The position numbers were made by a program, and so were the translations under genes. A DNA stretch of 45,739 nt from Sphingomonadales bacterium (GTDB taxonomy: Bacteria; Pseudomonadota; Alphaproteobacteria; Sphingomonadales; Sphingomonadaceae): assembly GCA_028871475.1 (NCBI GenBank), contig JAGWMZ010000029.1:1-45739 (forward strand), read 5' to 3'. Position 1 is the stretch's first letter, and the number at the start of each line of letters is the position of its first letter. Below, piece after piece: positions 1 to 8,029 of the stretch. Below the pieces are notes generated by a model. That model saw only the letters and a program-made list of their open reading frames with translations, was not told where the DNA came from and made no database searches.

Positions 1-74
1 CCAACGGTTTTACGCCGGGTGGCGCCAAGAGCGAGGAAAGAGGCTGATGGAAAAATGGCCTAAATCAACGATCT

Positions 75-133
75 TGGCGGAGACGCCGGGATTCGAACCC
101 GGGGTGCCCCAGTTAGGGCACGACGGTTTAGCA
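75..133 (-). other. 3' fragment of a tRNA-Ser gene, candidate attachment site
   Basis: Read on the minus strand this is the 3' part of a serine tRNA: the anticodon region TTGCTAA, a long variable arm (GTGCCC/GGGCAC stem), a T arm with CCGGG-TTCGAAT-CCCGG, the acceptor half CGTCTCC, the discriminator G and an encoded CCA at 75-77. The matching 5' half (it should begin GGAGACG and carry a D arm) is absent; beyond 133 the sequence no longer fits a tRNA. Integrative elements that use the 3' end of a tRNA leave exactly such a duplicate. By orientation the flank would lie below 75 and the element, starting with the rep-par genes, above 133. The tRNA identity is seen; the att role is inferred. Confidence 0.7.
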
Positions 134-455
134 ATCCCCGATCCGACATTCCAAAAACCACGAAATCCCGGGAAAATCTCCTGTTCCCATGGGGTTAGGC
201 GTAACGCAGAACGCGCAACGAGCGCTCTTGCGCGCAGCCTGTTCCGGCACAAAAGTCGTCACACCTCCCTTGGGGGCAAAAATGCCCTTCAGAACCGTCG
301 TTTTGGCGCCAAACGCGCAACGGACGCAATTACCACAAGACCGCCGGAAGGGCTGCCACCCTTCACAGCGGTCCAAGGTATAGCTGACCAGCTACAGGAC
401 GAGTTTACCGCACGTCGGAATCGCGAGCAAGTCCTGCCGCGAAGGGAGGGCTGCC
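134..455. other. Intergenic leader of repC with an 11-bp direct repeat and a small hairpin
   Basis: No convincing gene is seen in these 322 bases. AACGCGCAACG occurs twice, at 210-220 and 312-322. A GGGCA-AAAA-TGCCC stem-loop lies at 274-287. These could belong to a replication origin or to a leader or antisense RNA controlling repC, but two copies are too few to call iterons. The last bases hold a good Shine-Dalgarno (GGGAGGG) seven bases before the repC ATG. Confidence 0.35.
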
Positions 456-1649
456 ATGAGCACCACCCTTTCCCATAGAGGGCTCCCTGCTGGTGTGAGC
501 CGGTTCGGCCTTCTACGGCTGTTCGAGCAGGTGGCGCGACCCGGTTTCGGCCTGTCTTCGACAGCGGTGGCGCTGGTCCGGCACTATGTGCTCAAGACAA
601 TGGACGGGGATTATGTTGCAGGGCGGATTTGCGCGGTGTGGACGCAGGCCTGCCGCTTTGCCGAGGCCTTGGGCCTGACGCCCCGCTCGATCAATTCTGC
701 CGAGCGCGAGTTGGAGCAAGCGGGTTTCATCATCCGCAACGCCGGAATCAACGGCGAGCGCGCTGGAGACCGGCAGGACGGCACAATCGTCTGGGCGGCG
801 GGCATCAACCTGGCCCCGCTGGTCGAACGCTTTGCCGAGATGCAGGCCAAGGCTGAGGCGCTGGAATTGCAGGCCCGCGCCATCCAGCAGTGCCGTGCCG
901 AGATCCGCCAGTTGGGCCAGCGTATCCGCGAGGCCGGTGACGATGATCTGCGCGAGCGAGCAGAGACCATCCTGCCCGATGGCCGCACCGCGCGGATCAA
1001 TCGCATCGACCGCCTGATCGCCATCCGCGAGACCTTGTCCGCCATGCTTGCCGCCATCGAGTCTGCACCCGATCCAGATCCCCGTGCACTGAAAACTTCC
1101 GACGCGCCGGAAGAAAACTGCGCACCCAATATACAGGACAAAAACTCATCACGAAGGCGTACAGTGCCGGCGGGCGATCCGCTCGAGCGGATCCGGCCTG
1201 CGACGGCGCTGGCGGTGGCGACCGAGAGCTATCGTGGCATCGTCGAAGCACTGGGCGGGCCGAGCTGGCCCAACCTTGTCGAGGCGTCTTGGCGCAGTTG
1301 CGGTCGGCTTGGGATCGCCCAGAGCACCTGGGGCCGGGCTTGCCAGGAGTTCGGTCGCGAACGGGCGGCGCTCAGCGTGTTGCTCATCGACCGGAATGCC
1401 GATCTGCCGCTTGGCCACCGCTATCGCGTGGCCTCACCAGCAAGGTGTCTGGCAGGTATGGTGCGGCGGGAAGGCTCGGCAGGGGTGAACCTCGCTGGTC
1501 TGTTCCGGGCCACGGAGCGCAACGCCCAGCAGGCGCCACCGGAAGTCTCTGCACCTCAACAATCTATCGAGCCGCAGGTCGGCCCACTGGCTCATCTCAC
1601 CGCGAGGCTGATGGCAAGCATGGAGCGGCGGGTAAAACCTGATGGATGA
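456..1649 (+). CDS. repC: RepC-like plasmid/ICE replication initiator
   Basis: This 397-aa protein has the length and architecture of the alphaproteobacterial RepC initiators. Residues about 20-115 form a winged-helix region; the stretch around GLTPRSINSAERELEQAGF matches the RepC segment in which the recognition helix is followed by LVEAGLI, and the next NGERAGDRQDG and GINLAPLVERFAEM also fit RepC. Residues 125-200 are predicted coiled coil, followed by a Pro-rich linker and a second helical domain. In classical repABC plasmids repC follows repA and repB; here repC comes first and parA follows, an order seen in alphaproteobacterial integrative elements. ATG 456 is preceded by GGGAGGG. Binding of its own origin is family knowledge and is not visible here. 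Confidence 0.8.
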   Translation: MSTTLSHRGLPAGVSRFGLLRLFEQVARPGFGLSSTAVALVRHYVLKTMDGDYVAGRICAVWTQACRFAEALGLTPRSINSAERELEQAGFIIRNAGINGERAGDRQDGTIVWAAGINLAPLVERFAEMQAKAEALELQARAIQQCRAEIRQLGQRIREAGDDDLRERAETILPDGRTARINRIDRLIAIRETLSAMLAAIESAPDPDPRALKTSDAPEENCAPNIQDKNSSRRRTVPAGDPLERIRPATALAVATESYRGIVEALGGPSWPNLVEASWRSCGRLGIAQSTWGRACQEFGRERAALSVLLIDRNADLPLGHRYRVASPARCLAGMVRREGSAGVNLAGLFRATERNAQQAPPEVSAPQQSIEPQVGPLAHLTARLMASMERRVKPDG

Positions 1650-1731
1650 GGCTGTTCAGCAGCCGCCTGTCCAAAGTTCCACACTCTCACAGTCCCACAC
1701 GTCCACATGTGAATATTGGAAGGATCTAGCC

Positions 1732-2379
1732 ATGACCATCATCGCCATCGTCAGCCAGAAGGGCGGCTCGGGCAAAACTACGCTGTCGGTGAACCTTGCG
1801 GCTGCCGCTGAAGCCGCTGGTTCCATCGCGCTCATCATCGACACCGACCCGCAGGCCACGGCCAGCCAGTGGGGCGCATGGCGCGCCGACAAGGCTCCCG
1901 AAGTGATCGACAGCGCTCCCCCGCGTATTCAGGCTAAGGTCGAAGCCGCCGAGGCTCAAGGTGCAACCTTCATCGTGATCGACACGCCGCCCCATGCCGA
2001 CAGTGCGGCCAGTAGGGCGGTGGAGGTGGCCGATCTGGTGTTGATCCCATGCCGCCCCAGTGCCTTTGAACTCGCGGCGATCAAGACCACCGTCAGTCTC
2101 GTGCGCCTGTTCGACAAGCCTGCATTTGTCGTCTTCACCGCTGGCCCGCCCCATGCGCCCCGTATGTATGAGGAGGCGGTTGAACTGGTGCAGGGCTTCG
2201 GGATCGATGCTTGCCCGCATATTCTGCCCGACCGCGCCGTCTATCGCCATGCCAGCGCTGCGGGCGCTTCAGTCATCGAGTTCGAGCCTGAGGGCAAGGC
2301 TGCTGCGGAGATCACCCAGCTTCACATGTGGACGATCGCACGTGTGAGCATGTCTACTACCGCACATGAGGGAACGTGA
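1732..2379 (+). CDS. parA: ParA family partition ATPase
   Basis: The 215-aa protein begins MTIIAIVSQKGGSGKTT, which holds the deviant Walker A motif KGGSGKTT (residues 10-17) of ParA/MinD ATPases. DTDPQATASQWG is the Walker A' region and FIVIDTPPHAD the Walker B region. It lacks an N-terminal HTH domain, so it is the short type Ib/ParF-like or ICE ParA that works with a small DNA-binding partner instead of ParB. ATG 1732 is chosen over upstream in-frame codons because the protein family starts at this strand and GGAAGGATC lies just before it. It probably segregates or stabilises the element together with the next gene. Confidence 0.9.
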   Translation: MTIIAIVSQKGGSGKTTLSVNLAAAAEAAGSIALIIDTDPQATASQWGAWRADKAPEVIDSAPPRIQAKVEAAEAQGATFIVIDTPPHADSAASRAVEVADLVLIPCRPSAFELAAIKTTVSLVRLFDKPAFVVFTAGPPHAPRMYEEAVELVQGFGIDACPHILPDRAVYRHASAAGASVIEFEPEGKAAAEITQLHMWTIARVSMSTTAHEGT

Positions 2380-2383
2380 GCAG

Positions 2384-2674
2384 ATGAGCCGCTTTGCCAA
2401 CCTCGCTGACAAGCCTAAGGCCAGCCCAAAATCACAACCCCAGCCTGCCGTGTCCGGCATTGAAGAAGGCGTCACCGCATCAGCATCAGTCAGCCCCCCG
2501 CCCAGATCGAGGAGCCGAGCTGGGCGCAAGGCCATCGCTGCCTACTTCTCACCCGAGATGTCCCTCGCCATGCATGTCTGTGCCCGCAAGCATGGCCTCA
2601 GCCTTCAGGAACTAATGGCCGAGGCCTTCGATGATGTCCTGCGCAAATATGGGCAGAGCCCGGTGGGGGAGTGA
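2384..2674 (+). CDS. Small ribbon-helix-helix partner of ParA
   Basis: A 96-aa protein directly behind parA (4-base gap). Residues 1-45 are Pro/Ser-rich and probably disordered. The C-terminal half has a strand KAIAAYFS followed by two helices (MSLAMHVCARKHG and LQELMAEAFDDVLRKY), the layout of a ribbon-helix-helix DNA-binding domain. Small RHH proteins such as ParG act as centromere-binding partners and autorepressors for short ParA proteins, and position and size fit that role. The function is inferred; the order repC-parA-RHH is what is seen. Confidence 0.7.
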   Translation: MSRFANLADKPKASPKSQPQPAVSGIEEGVTASASVSPPPRSRSRAGRKAIAAYFSPEMSLAMHVCARKHGLSLQELMAEAFDDVLRKYGQSPVGE

Positions 2675-2842
2675 CCGTGGCTGAGGACGAACCGGAACGG
2701 CAACTTCGGAACGGAAAAGGTCTTTAGCTGTCCTTCGTCTGACGATCTCAAGATTGGCCGCCCTTTTCCGGCTGGCGAAACGATCCTGCCGGTAGGCAAT
2801 ACGCGCATCGGTAAAATCCAGCGGCTGATTGACGAGGCCTGA
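2675..2842 (+). pseudogene. Gene relic, C-terminal fragment of an unrecognised plasmid protein
   Basis: The frame is open from the stop of the RHH gene to TGA 2840-2842 and has no good start codon. It encodes about 55 residues that look like real protein, including VFSCPSSDDLKIGRPFPAG and GNTRIGKIQRLIDEA. In another frame GTG 2677 opens only a 16-codon ORF. The best reading is the 3' end of a gene whose front was deleted when the element was rearranged. I do not recognise the family. Confidence 0.35.
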
Positions 2843-3185
2843 CCCTTTGAGAGCGGCAATGAACGGGTCTTGCCTCTTCCCCCGTTATCGGGCCGACATT
2901 CTTCGCCGAGGTCCGATATGCGCGCCCTCACATGCTGGTGAAAACCGGCGTATTCGCGTCCGCTAATTTCTCAGCAAATGACGTGATCTCGCGCAAGCGC
3001 GCATGTGCCCATCGTCACCTTATTGCAACACGCGCGTCGGGTGCTGCCGGTGAGTCTCTTCACCGTTTTTGGCGCCGTTGTGGACAGTCTGGGCCGATCG
3101 GTATTCTAATGACATACATCTCATTGCGATATATGTGAGGGAAAGAACACATCAGAACCGTATGTGAGCCAGGAGAGGCAAGCCG
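2843..3185. other. Intergenic region before norB
   Basis: No gene is supported here. The proximal 260 bases show nothing recognisable. The distal part holds the norB promoter region: TTGTGG (3078-3083) and TATTCT (3102-3107), 18 bases apart, could be a -35/-10 pair, then the palindrome at 3112-3136, then the norB ribosome site AGGAGAGG at 3171-3178. This is also where the replication module ends and the respiratory genes start. Confidence 0.4.
3112..3136. promoter_or_regulatory. 25-bp near-perfect palindrome upstream of norB, candidate operator
   Basis: The left arm ACATACATCTCA and the right arm TGCGATATATGT pair at 10 of 12 positions around a central T. It lies directly behind the possible -10, where a repressor would block transcription. 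It does not contain the GCAT-N5-ATGC core seen at the two nsrR loci, nor a TTGAT-N4-ATCAA FNR box, so the regulator is unknown. TATGTGAG is repeated once downstream (3132-3139 and near 3161). Confidence 0.55.
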
Positions 3186-5510
3186 ATGACGCTGGACGCC
3201 GGGCCCATCGATCCGCCGGTTTCGGATCCTGTCAGCGATGTTCTCAAATGGATCTTGCTGGCCGTCGCAATTCTGACCTTCGGCCTGCTCGCCTGGGCAA
3301 CTATCCAGACTTATCGCGCGGCGCCCCCGCAGCCAGAGCGATTTCTTACGACCGGCGGCGCGGTGGTGATGACCAGCGACGACATCGTGGCGGGCAAAGG
3401 GGGCTTCCAGAAAGCCGACCTGATGGATTACGGTAGCCTCTATGGCATGGGCTCCTATTACGGTGAGGACTACACCGCCTCGATCTTGGTCCAGCTCGGC
3501 ACCGCCACCCGGGAGGCCGCGGCCCGGACAGAATATGGCAAGGCATTCGCGGCACTCCCGCCCGAGCAGCAGGCAGCCGCCACCGCCACCATGCAGCATG
3601 CGCTCCAGGGCGTTGATCTCACCCGACGCGATGTCATCATGCCCGACACGCTCGCCACATCCCTCATGCATGTCCGCGATGATGTGGCCAAAGCGCTCAC
3701 CATCGCCGATCCGGCCAGCGGATGGACACCAGCGTATAGCCTGACGCCCGCGCTCGCGCGCCAAACGGCGGATTTTCTCGTCTTTTCCTCGCTCACCACG
3801 GTCGCGCGGCGGCCCGGTGTCACCTGGTCCTGGACCGAAAACTGGCCCTACGAACCGCTGGTTGGCAACGCGCCCACGACCAACACCTTCAAATGGACGT
3901 GGATCAGCTTCTGCTTCACCTTCTTCGCGTTTGGGGCGGTCCTGTTCATTTACGAGTTTTTCCTCAACAATCCCGATGACGCGCCGATGGACCCGGTGCT
4001 GTCGACCTTCCGGCCGCTGACGCGCAGCCAGAAACGCATCGGCAAGTATTTCCTGGTCGTGGCGGCGCTGCTGCTCGTGCAGATCGGCGCCGGCACGATC
4101 ATGGCCCATTCCTATTATGACCGGACAAGCTTCTACGGCTACGACATCAACAGGCTTTTGCCATTCAACTTCCTGCGGGACGTGCATATCCAGGCGCCGA
4201 TCGTGTGGATCGGCCTGTCGTGGATCGGAACCGCGCTGTTCCTCGCCCCGGCAATCGCCGGTGGCCGGGAAGCGAAGGGCCAGCATCTGCTGGTCGACTT
4301 CCTGTTCTGGGTGACCTTGGCCGTCGTCGCCGGCGCGCTGATCGGCGATTATCTCGGTATCATGGGGGTGATCGATCAAAGCTGGTTCTGGTTCGGCAAT
4401 CAGGGGCTCTCATACATCCAGCTCGGCCGGTTCTGGCAGATAGGCTTCTTCATCGGGCTGGCGCTGTGGAGCTTTCTGGTGATGCGCGCGCTGTGGCCCA
4501 CCAAAGCCCGCTGGCGAACCGCGGCGGGTCAGTTCTGGACCGGACGCATCCGCATGGAGCACCTGATCTGGGCGTCCACCATCAACATCGCCGTGCTCTA
4601 CGTGTTCGGCATGATCCCGCTGACCGGCATCGAGAAATCCTTCACGCTGACCGATTTCTGGCGCTGGTGGGTGGTCCATCTGTGGGTCGAGCAGTCGTTC
4701 GAGTTTTTCGCCGCCTGCATGACTGCCTACTTGCTGATGTCCGTGGGTCTCGTCTCGCGCAAGCTTGCCGAGCGGGCGACCTATTTCGAGATCATCCTGA
4801 TCTTCCTCGGCGGCGTCATCGGCACCGGTCATCACCTCTACTGGGCGGGCGGGCCGAGTATGTGGGTGCCAATGGGCAGCATGTTCTCGTTCATCGAGGT
4901 GCTGCCGCTGGTCCTGCTCATCATTGAGGCGATCAACCATTACCGGCTGATCAGGGCGCATCGCGAATTCAAATACCGGCTGGCCTACACCTATGTCATC
5001 GGCGCGGCGTTCTGGAACTTCGTCGGCGCCGGCGTGTTCGGCGGCGGCACGCTCAACGCGCCGCTGGTCAATTATTACGAGCACGGGACCTTCCTGACAC
5101 TCAACCACGCGCACACCGCCCTGTTCGGCGCGTTTGGCGAACTGGCGATCGGCCTGATGTATTTCTGCCTGCGCTATGCCGCGGCCGACCATCGTCCATT
5201 CAGTGAAAGGCTCGGGCTGTGGGCCTTCTGGCTCTACAATGGCGGCCTGGTACTGTGGATCCTGCTCAACTTTTTCCCGATCGGTTGGGCGCAACTCGAT
5301 GCCGTGTACGAACATGGCCTTGCCTATGCCCGCAGTGCCGCCTTCTACAACGGCACCTTGTTCTGGCAGTGGATGCGGCTGCCGGGCGACGTGCTGTTCG
5401 CAGCTGGCGCCCTGCTCATGGCGTGGGATTTCATCGCCAAGCTGCGTCCGCTCTCTCAACCATCGGGGGCGCCGATCCACCCGCAAGGAGGTGAGCATGC
5501 CCTGCCCTGA
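3186..5510 (+). CDS. norB: Quinol-dependent nitric oxide reductase (qNor)
   Basis: Reduces 2 NO to N2O with electrons from quinol at the inner membrane. At 774 aa it is the long single-subunit form, with an N-terminal extension (TM helix at about 21-42, periplasmic domain to about 230) replacing NorC. The ligand set is complete: H334 (RDVHIQAP) and H643 for heme b, H641 (NHAHTALFG) for heme b3, and H498, H549 and H550 (VVHLWVEQ, GTGHHLYW) for non-heme iron. The glutamates of VEQSFEFF (E502, E506) are also present. AGGAGAGG sets ATG 3186. It is first gene of a tight unit with the 43-aa ORF and cydAB, which suggests NO removal and NO-tolerant respiration are expressed together. Confidence 0.97.
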   Translation: MTLDAGPIDPPVSDPVSDVLKWILLAVAILTFGLLAWATIQTYRAAPPQPERFLTTGGAVVMTSDDIVAGKGGFQKADLMDYGSLYGMGSYYGEDYTASILVQLGTATREAAARTEYGKAFAALPPEQQAAATATMQHALQGVDLTRRDVIMPDTLATSLMHVRDDVAKALTIADPASGWTPAYSLTPALARQTADFLVFSSLTTVARRPGVTWSWTENWPYEPLVGNAPTTNTFKWTWISFCFTFFAFGAVLFIYEFFLNNPDDAPMDPVLSTFRPLTRSQKRIGKYFLVVAALLLVQIGAGTIMAHSYYDRTSFYGYDINRLLPFNFLRDVHIQAPIVWIGLSWIGTALFLAPAIAGGREAKGQHLLVDFLFWVTLAVVAGALIGDYLGIMGVIDQSWFWFGNQGLSYIQLGRFWQIGFFIGLALWSFLVMRALWPTKARWRTAAGQFWTGRIRMEHLIWASTINIAVLYVFGMIPLTGIEKSFTLTDFWRWWVVHLWVEQSFEFFAACMTAYLLMSVGLVSRKLAERATYFEIILIFLGGVIGTGHHLYWAGGPSMWVPMGSMFSFIEVLPLVLLIIEAINHYRLIRAHREFKYRLAYTYVIGAAFWNFVGAGVFGGGTLNAPLVNYYEHGTFLTLNHAHTALFGAFGELAIGLMYFCLRYAAADHRPFSERLGLWAFWLYNGGLVLWILLNFFPIGWAQLDAVYEHGLAYARSAAFYNGTLFWQWMRLPGDVLFAAGALLMAWDFIAKLRPLSQPSGAPIHPQGGEHALP

Positions 5511-5628
5511 ATGCGGTGAGGTGGCAGCCTCGGGGCCGCAGGCGCTCGACAGGCTCGTCGACGATGCCTTCTTGGTGACCATCCTGCCCGGGCGACTGGA
5601 AAGATATTCACGGAAAGGCGATGCGTGA
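5497..5628 (+). CDS. 43-aa ORF between norB and cydA, CxxC motif
   Basis: A small ORF beginning MPCPECGEVA and ending at TGA 5626-5628. It overlaps the end of norB by 14 bases and has a perfect Shine-Dalgarno (AAGGAGGTGAGC) inside norB, which is better than most sites in the window. Its stop overlaps the cydA ATG (TGATG), so it is a coupled reading frame. C3 and C6 form one CxxC; no second pair is present to make a zinc ribbon. No membrane segment is visible, so it is not an obvious CydX. The function is unknown; it may be a small regulatory or assembly protein or only a coupling leader. Confidence 0.6.
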   Translation: MPCPECGEVAASGPQALDRLVDDAFLVTILPGRLERYSRKGDA

Positions 5629-5669
5629 TGCTTGATCCGCTCTTTTTGTCGCGTCTCCAGTTTGTGTGA
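5628..5669 (+). pseudogene. cydA: Original start of cydA, cut off by TGA at codon 14
   Basis: ATG 5628 opens MLDPLFLSRLQFV, which aligns without gap to the N-terminus of E. coli CydA (MLDIVELSRLQFA). The next codon, 5667-5669, is TGA, and the same frame then runs on for 450 codons. Numbering from ATG 5628 puts the heme-ligand His at position 19, exactly as in E. coli. The TGA is one base from TGG, a plausible residue here. This piece is therefore the true front of cydA separated by a nonsense codon or a sequencing error. Confidence 0.75.
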
Positions 5670-7022
5670 GTGATCGCCTGGCACATCCTGCTGCCGGCCT
5701 TTACCGTCGGCCTCGCCTCGTACATCGCGGTGATGGAAGGGATGTATTTCTTCACGGAGCGCGAGACCTATTTCCGCATCTCCGGTTTCTGGACCCGCAT
5801 CTTTTCTGTTTCATTCGCGATGGGGGTCGTCTCCGGGATCATCATGCCGTTCCAGTTCGGGACCAACTGGAGCCGGTATTCGGATGCAACCGCCAATGTC
5901 CTGTCGCCGCTGTTCGCCTATGAGGGACTGACCGCCTTCTTTCTCGAGGCCGCGTTCCTCGGCGTATTGCTGTTCGGGCGCAGCTTGGTCCCGCGTTGGG
6001 TGCATTTCTTCGCGGCGCTGATGGTGGCGAGTGGCACCCTTTTTTCCTCTTTCTGGATACTCGCCGCCAATAGCTGGATGCAGACGCCTGCCGGCGCCGT
6101 GCTGATCAACGGCCGCTTCTTTCCGAAAGACTGGACGCAGATCATCTTCAACCCGTCCTTTCCCTTCCGGCTCGGCCATACCGTTGTCGGTTTCTATGTG
6201 ACGACGGCCTTCGTGGTGGTCGGCGTCGCGGCGTGGCTGTTGCGCCACGGCCGTGCCCTCGCCGAAGCGCGCGCGATGCTCTCGACGACGCTCTGGCTGC
6301 TGCTCGGGCTGGTGCCGCTCCAGGTTCTTCTGGGCGATATGCACGGCCTCAACACGCTCCAATACCAGCCCGCCAAGCTCGCGGCGATCGAGGCGCGCTG
6401 GAATACCGCCAGCCGCGTTCCACTGACGCTTTTCGCCATTCCCGACCAGGAGCACGAGACGAACCGTCTGGCGATCGACGCGCCGGTACTCGGCAGCCTG
6501 ATCCTAACGCATGATTCCAACGGCACGATCCGCGGCCTGAAGGAATGGCCGCGTGGCGATCGTCCGCCGGTCGCCATTCCGTTCTTCGCCTTTCGCATCA
6601 TGGTGGGCATTGGCCTCCTGATGCTCGCGATCGTGCTGATCGGCAATGCGATGCGCATCGGCGGGAGGCTGTTCGAGAGCCGCGGATTCCTGCGGTTATG
6701 TGAATGGTCGGCGCCGCTCGGTTTCATCACCGTGCTCGCGGGGTGGACGACCACGGAGGTCGGCCGCCAGCCCTGGACGGTCTACGGCCTGCTGCGCACG
6801 GCGGACTCGGTGTCGCCCTCGTTGACCGGAGCCGACGTCCTGCTCAGCCTTACGGGCTACATGATCGCCTATCTGGTCATGTTCCCGGCCGGCGCGCTGC
6901 TGATGGCGCGGATCGTGCGCAAAGGCCCCGAAACGCTCGCCGACGACACGCCCGTGAGCGGCGGGCGGCCCGGACAACCGGTCCACGCCCTGCCCGGCAC
7001 CGATTATGAGGACCAGCCATGA
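5670..7022 (+). CDS. cydA: Cytochrome bd-type quinol oxidase subunit I, N-terminally interrupted
   Basis: Subunit I of the bd oxidase, which oxidises quinol and reduces O2 and tolerates NO and cyanide. The 450-aa frame opens with GTG directly behind the TGA at 5667. It keeps H5 (E. coli H19), E85 and E93 (E. coli E99, E107), H170 (E. coli H186 region) and the GRQPW signature. The Q-loop is short, as in cyanide-insensitive (CioA) types. With the lost 14 residues it would be 464 aa. Expression could come from restart at GTG 5670 (TGAGTG), but the protein would lack the first turns of TM helix 1; otherwise the gene is dead. cydB downstream is intact and coupled. Confidence 0.85.
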   Translation: MIAWHILLPAFTVGLASYIAVMEGMYFFTERETYFRISGFWTRIFSVSFAMGVVSGIIMPFQFGTNWSRYSDATANVLSPLFAYEGLTAFFLEAAFLGVLLFGRSLVPRWVHFFAALMVASGTLFSSFWILAANSWMQTPAGAVLINGRFFPKDWTQIIFNPSFPFRLGHTVVGFYVTTAFVVVGVAAWLLRHGRALAEARAMLSTTLWLLLGLVPLQVLLGDMHGLNTLQYQPAKLAAIEARWNTASRVPLTLFAIPDQEHETNRLAIDAPVLGSLILTHDSNGTIRGLKEWPRGDRPPVAIPFFAFRIMVGIGLLMLAIVLIGNAMRIGGRLFESRGFLRLCEWSAPLGFITVLAGWTTTEVGRQPWTVYGLLRTADSVSPSLTGADVLLSLTGYMIAYLVMFPAGALLMARIVRKGPETLADDTPVSGGRPGQPVHALPGTDYEDQP

Positions 7023-8029
7023 ACACGCTCGATCTGGTGCCGATCTGGACGTTGATCCTGGGGCTCGGCGTATTCTTCTATGTCATGCTCGATGGATTCG
7101 ACCTGGGCGTCGGCATACTGTTCGGCCTCGCGCCCGACACGCCCTCGCGCAACCTGATCATGAACTCGATCGCGCCGATCTGGGATGGCAACGAGACTTG
7201 GCTGATTCTGGGCGGAGTGGGGTTGCTCGCGGTCTTTCCGTTGGCCTTCGCCATCATCATGCCCGCGGTCTATTTCCCGATCGCGATCATGCTGCTGGCG
7301 CTCGTCTTTCGCGGCGTGGCGTTCGAGTTTCGCTATCGCGACAGCGAGCACAAGACCTTCTGGGACCACGGCTTCTCCTACGGCTCCATGATCGCGACCT
7401 TCGCGCAAGGGTTGGTGCTCGGCGCCTTCATTCAGGGATTCAAGGTGGAAGGGCGTCACTTCGCCGGATCGAGCCTTGATTGCTTCACGCCCTTCGCCTT
7501 GCTCACCGGTGTTGCGCTGGTGTTCGGCTATGCGCTGCTCGGCGCCGGCTGGCTGATCCTCAAGACGGACGGGGATTTGCAGGCATTCGCGCGGCGGGCC
7601 GGGCGCCGCGCGTTCGTCGCCGTGATGGTCGCGGTGGCGGCGGTGAGCATCTGGACACCGCTTGCAGATCCCGCGATCGCGCATCGCTGGTTCGCCTGGC
7701 CGCATCCGCTCTATCTGGCGCCGGTGCCGGTGGTGACGGCGCTGTTCGCCCTGCTGGAATGGCGCGCGTTGGGCGGGCGCTATGGCGACGCTATCCCTTT
7801 TGTCGCGGCGCTGGGCCTGTTCCTCATGTCCTATCTGGGCATCGCCATCAGCCTATGGCCCTACATCGTGCCGCGCACCTACACCTTGTGGCAGGCGGCT
7901 TCGTCCGAGGCGACGCAGGCGTTCCTGCTGATCGGCACGCTGTTCCTACTGCCGGTGATCCTGCTCTACACCGGCTGGTCCTATTGGGTGTTCCGGGGCA
8001 AGGTGCGCCACGATATCGGCTATCATTGA
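7019..8029 (+). CDS. cydB: Cytochrome bd-type quinol oxidase subunit II
   Basis: The 336-aa membrane protein has the CydB N-terminal signature VMLDGFDLGVGILFG at about residues 21-36 and the following IWDGNETWLILGG, both hallmarks of the family. About eight hydrophobic helices can be seen. Its ATG overlaps the cydA stop (ATGA at 7019-7022). CydB forms the heterodimer with CydA but binds no heme in most members. The intact state of this gene argues that the cydA lesion is either recent, tolerated through restart, or an error. Confidence 0.95.
   Translation: MNTLDLVPIWTLILGLGVFFYVMLDGFDLGVGILFGLAPDTPSRNLIMNSIAPIWDGNETWLILGGVGLLAVFPLAFAIIMPAVYFPIAIMLLALVFRGVAFEFRYRDSEHKTFWDHGFSYGSMIATFAQGLVLGAFIQGFKVEGRHFAGSSLDCFTPFALLTGVALVFGYALLGAGWLILKTDGDLQAFARRAGRRAFVAVMVAVAAVSIWTPLADPAIAHRWFAWPHPLYLAPVPVVTALFALLEWRALGGRYGDAIPFVAALGLFLMSYLGIAISLWPYIVPRTYTLWQAASSEATQAFLLIGTLFLLPVILLYTGWSYWVFRGKVRHDIGYH

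Noticed and set aside
75..460. Intact tRNA-Ser or tRNA with an intron
   Set aside because: No 5' half with GGAGACG and a D arm was found upstream of the fragment on the minus strand up to about 460, and no intron structure is visible.
3060..4379. 439-codon frame opposite norB
   Set aside because: Shadow of norB and its promoter, no recognisable protein features.
5667..5669. TGA in cydA as a selenocysteine codon
   Set aside because: No known CydA has selenocysteine here, no SECIS-like need is apparent and the residue is not catalytic; a nonsense change from TGG is simpler.
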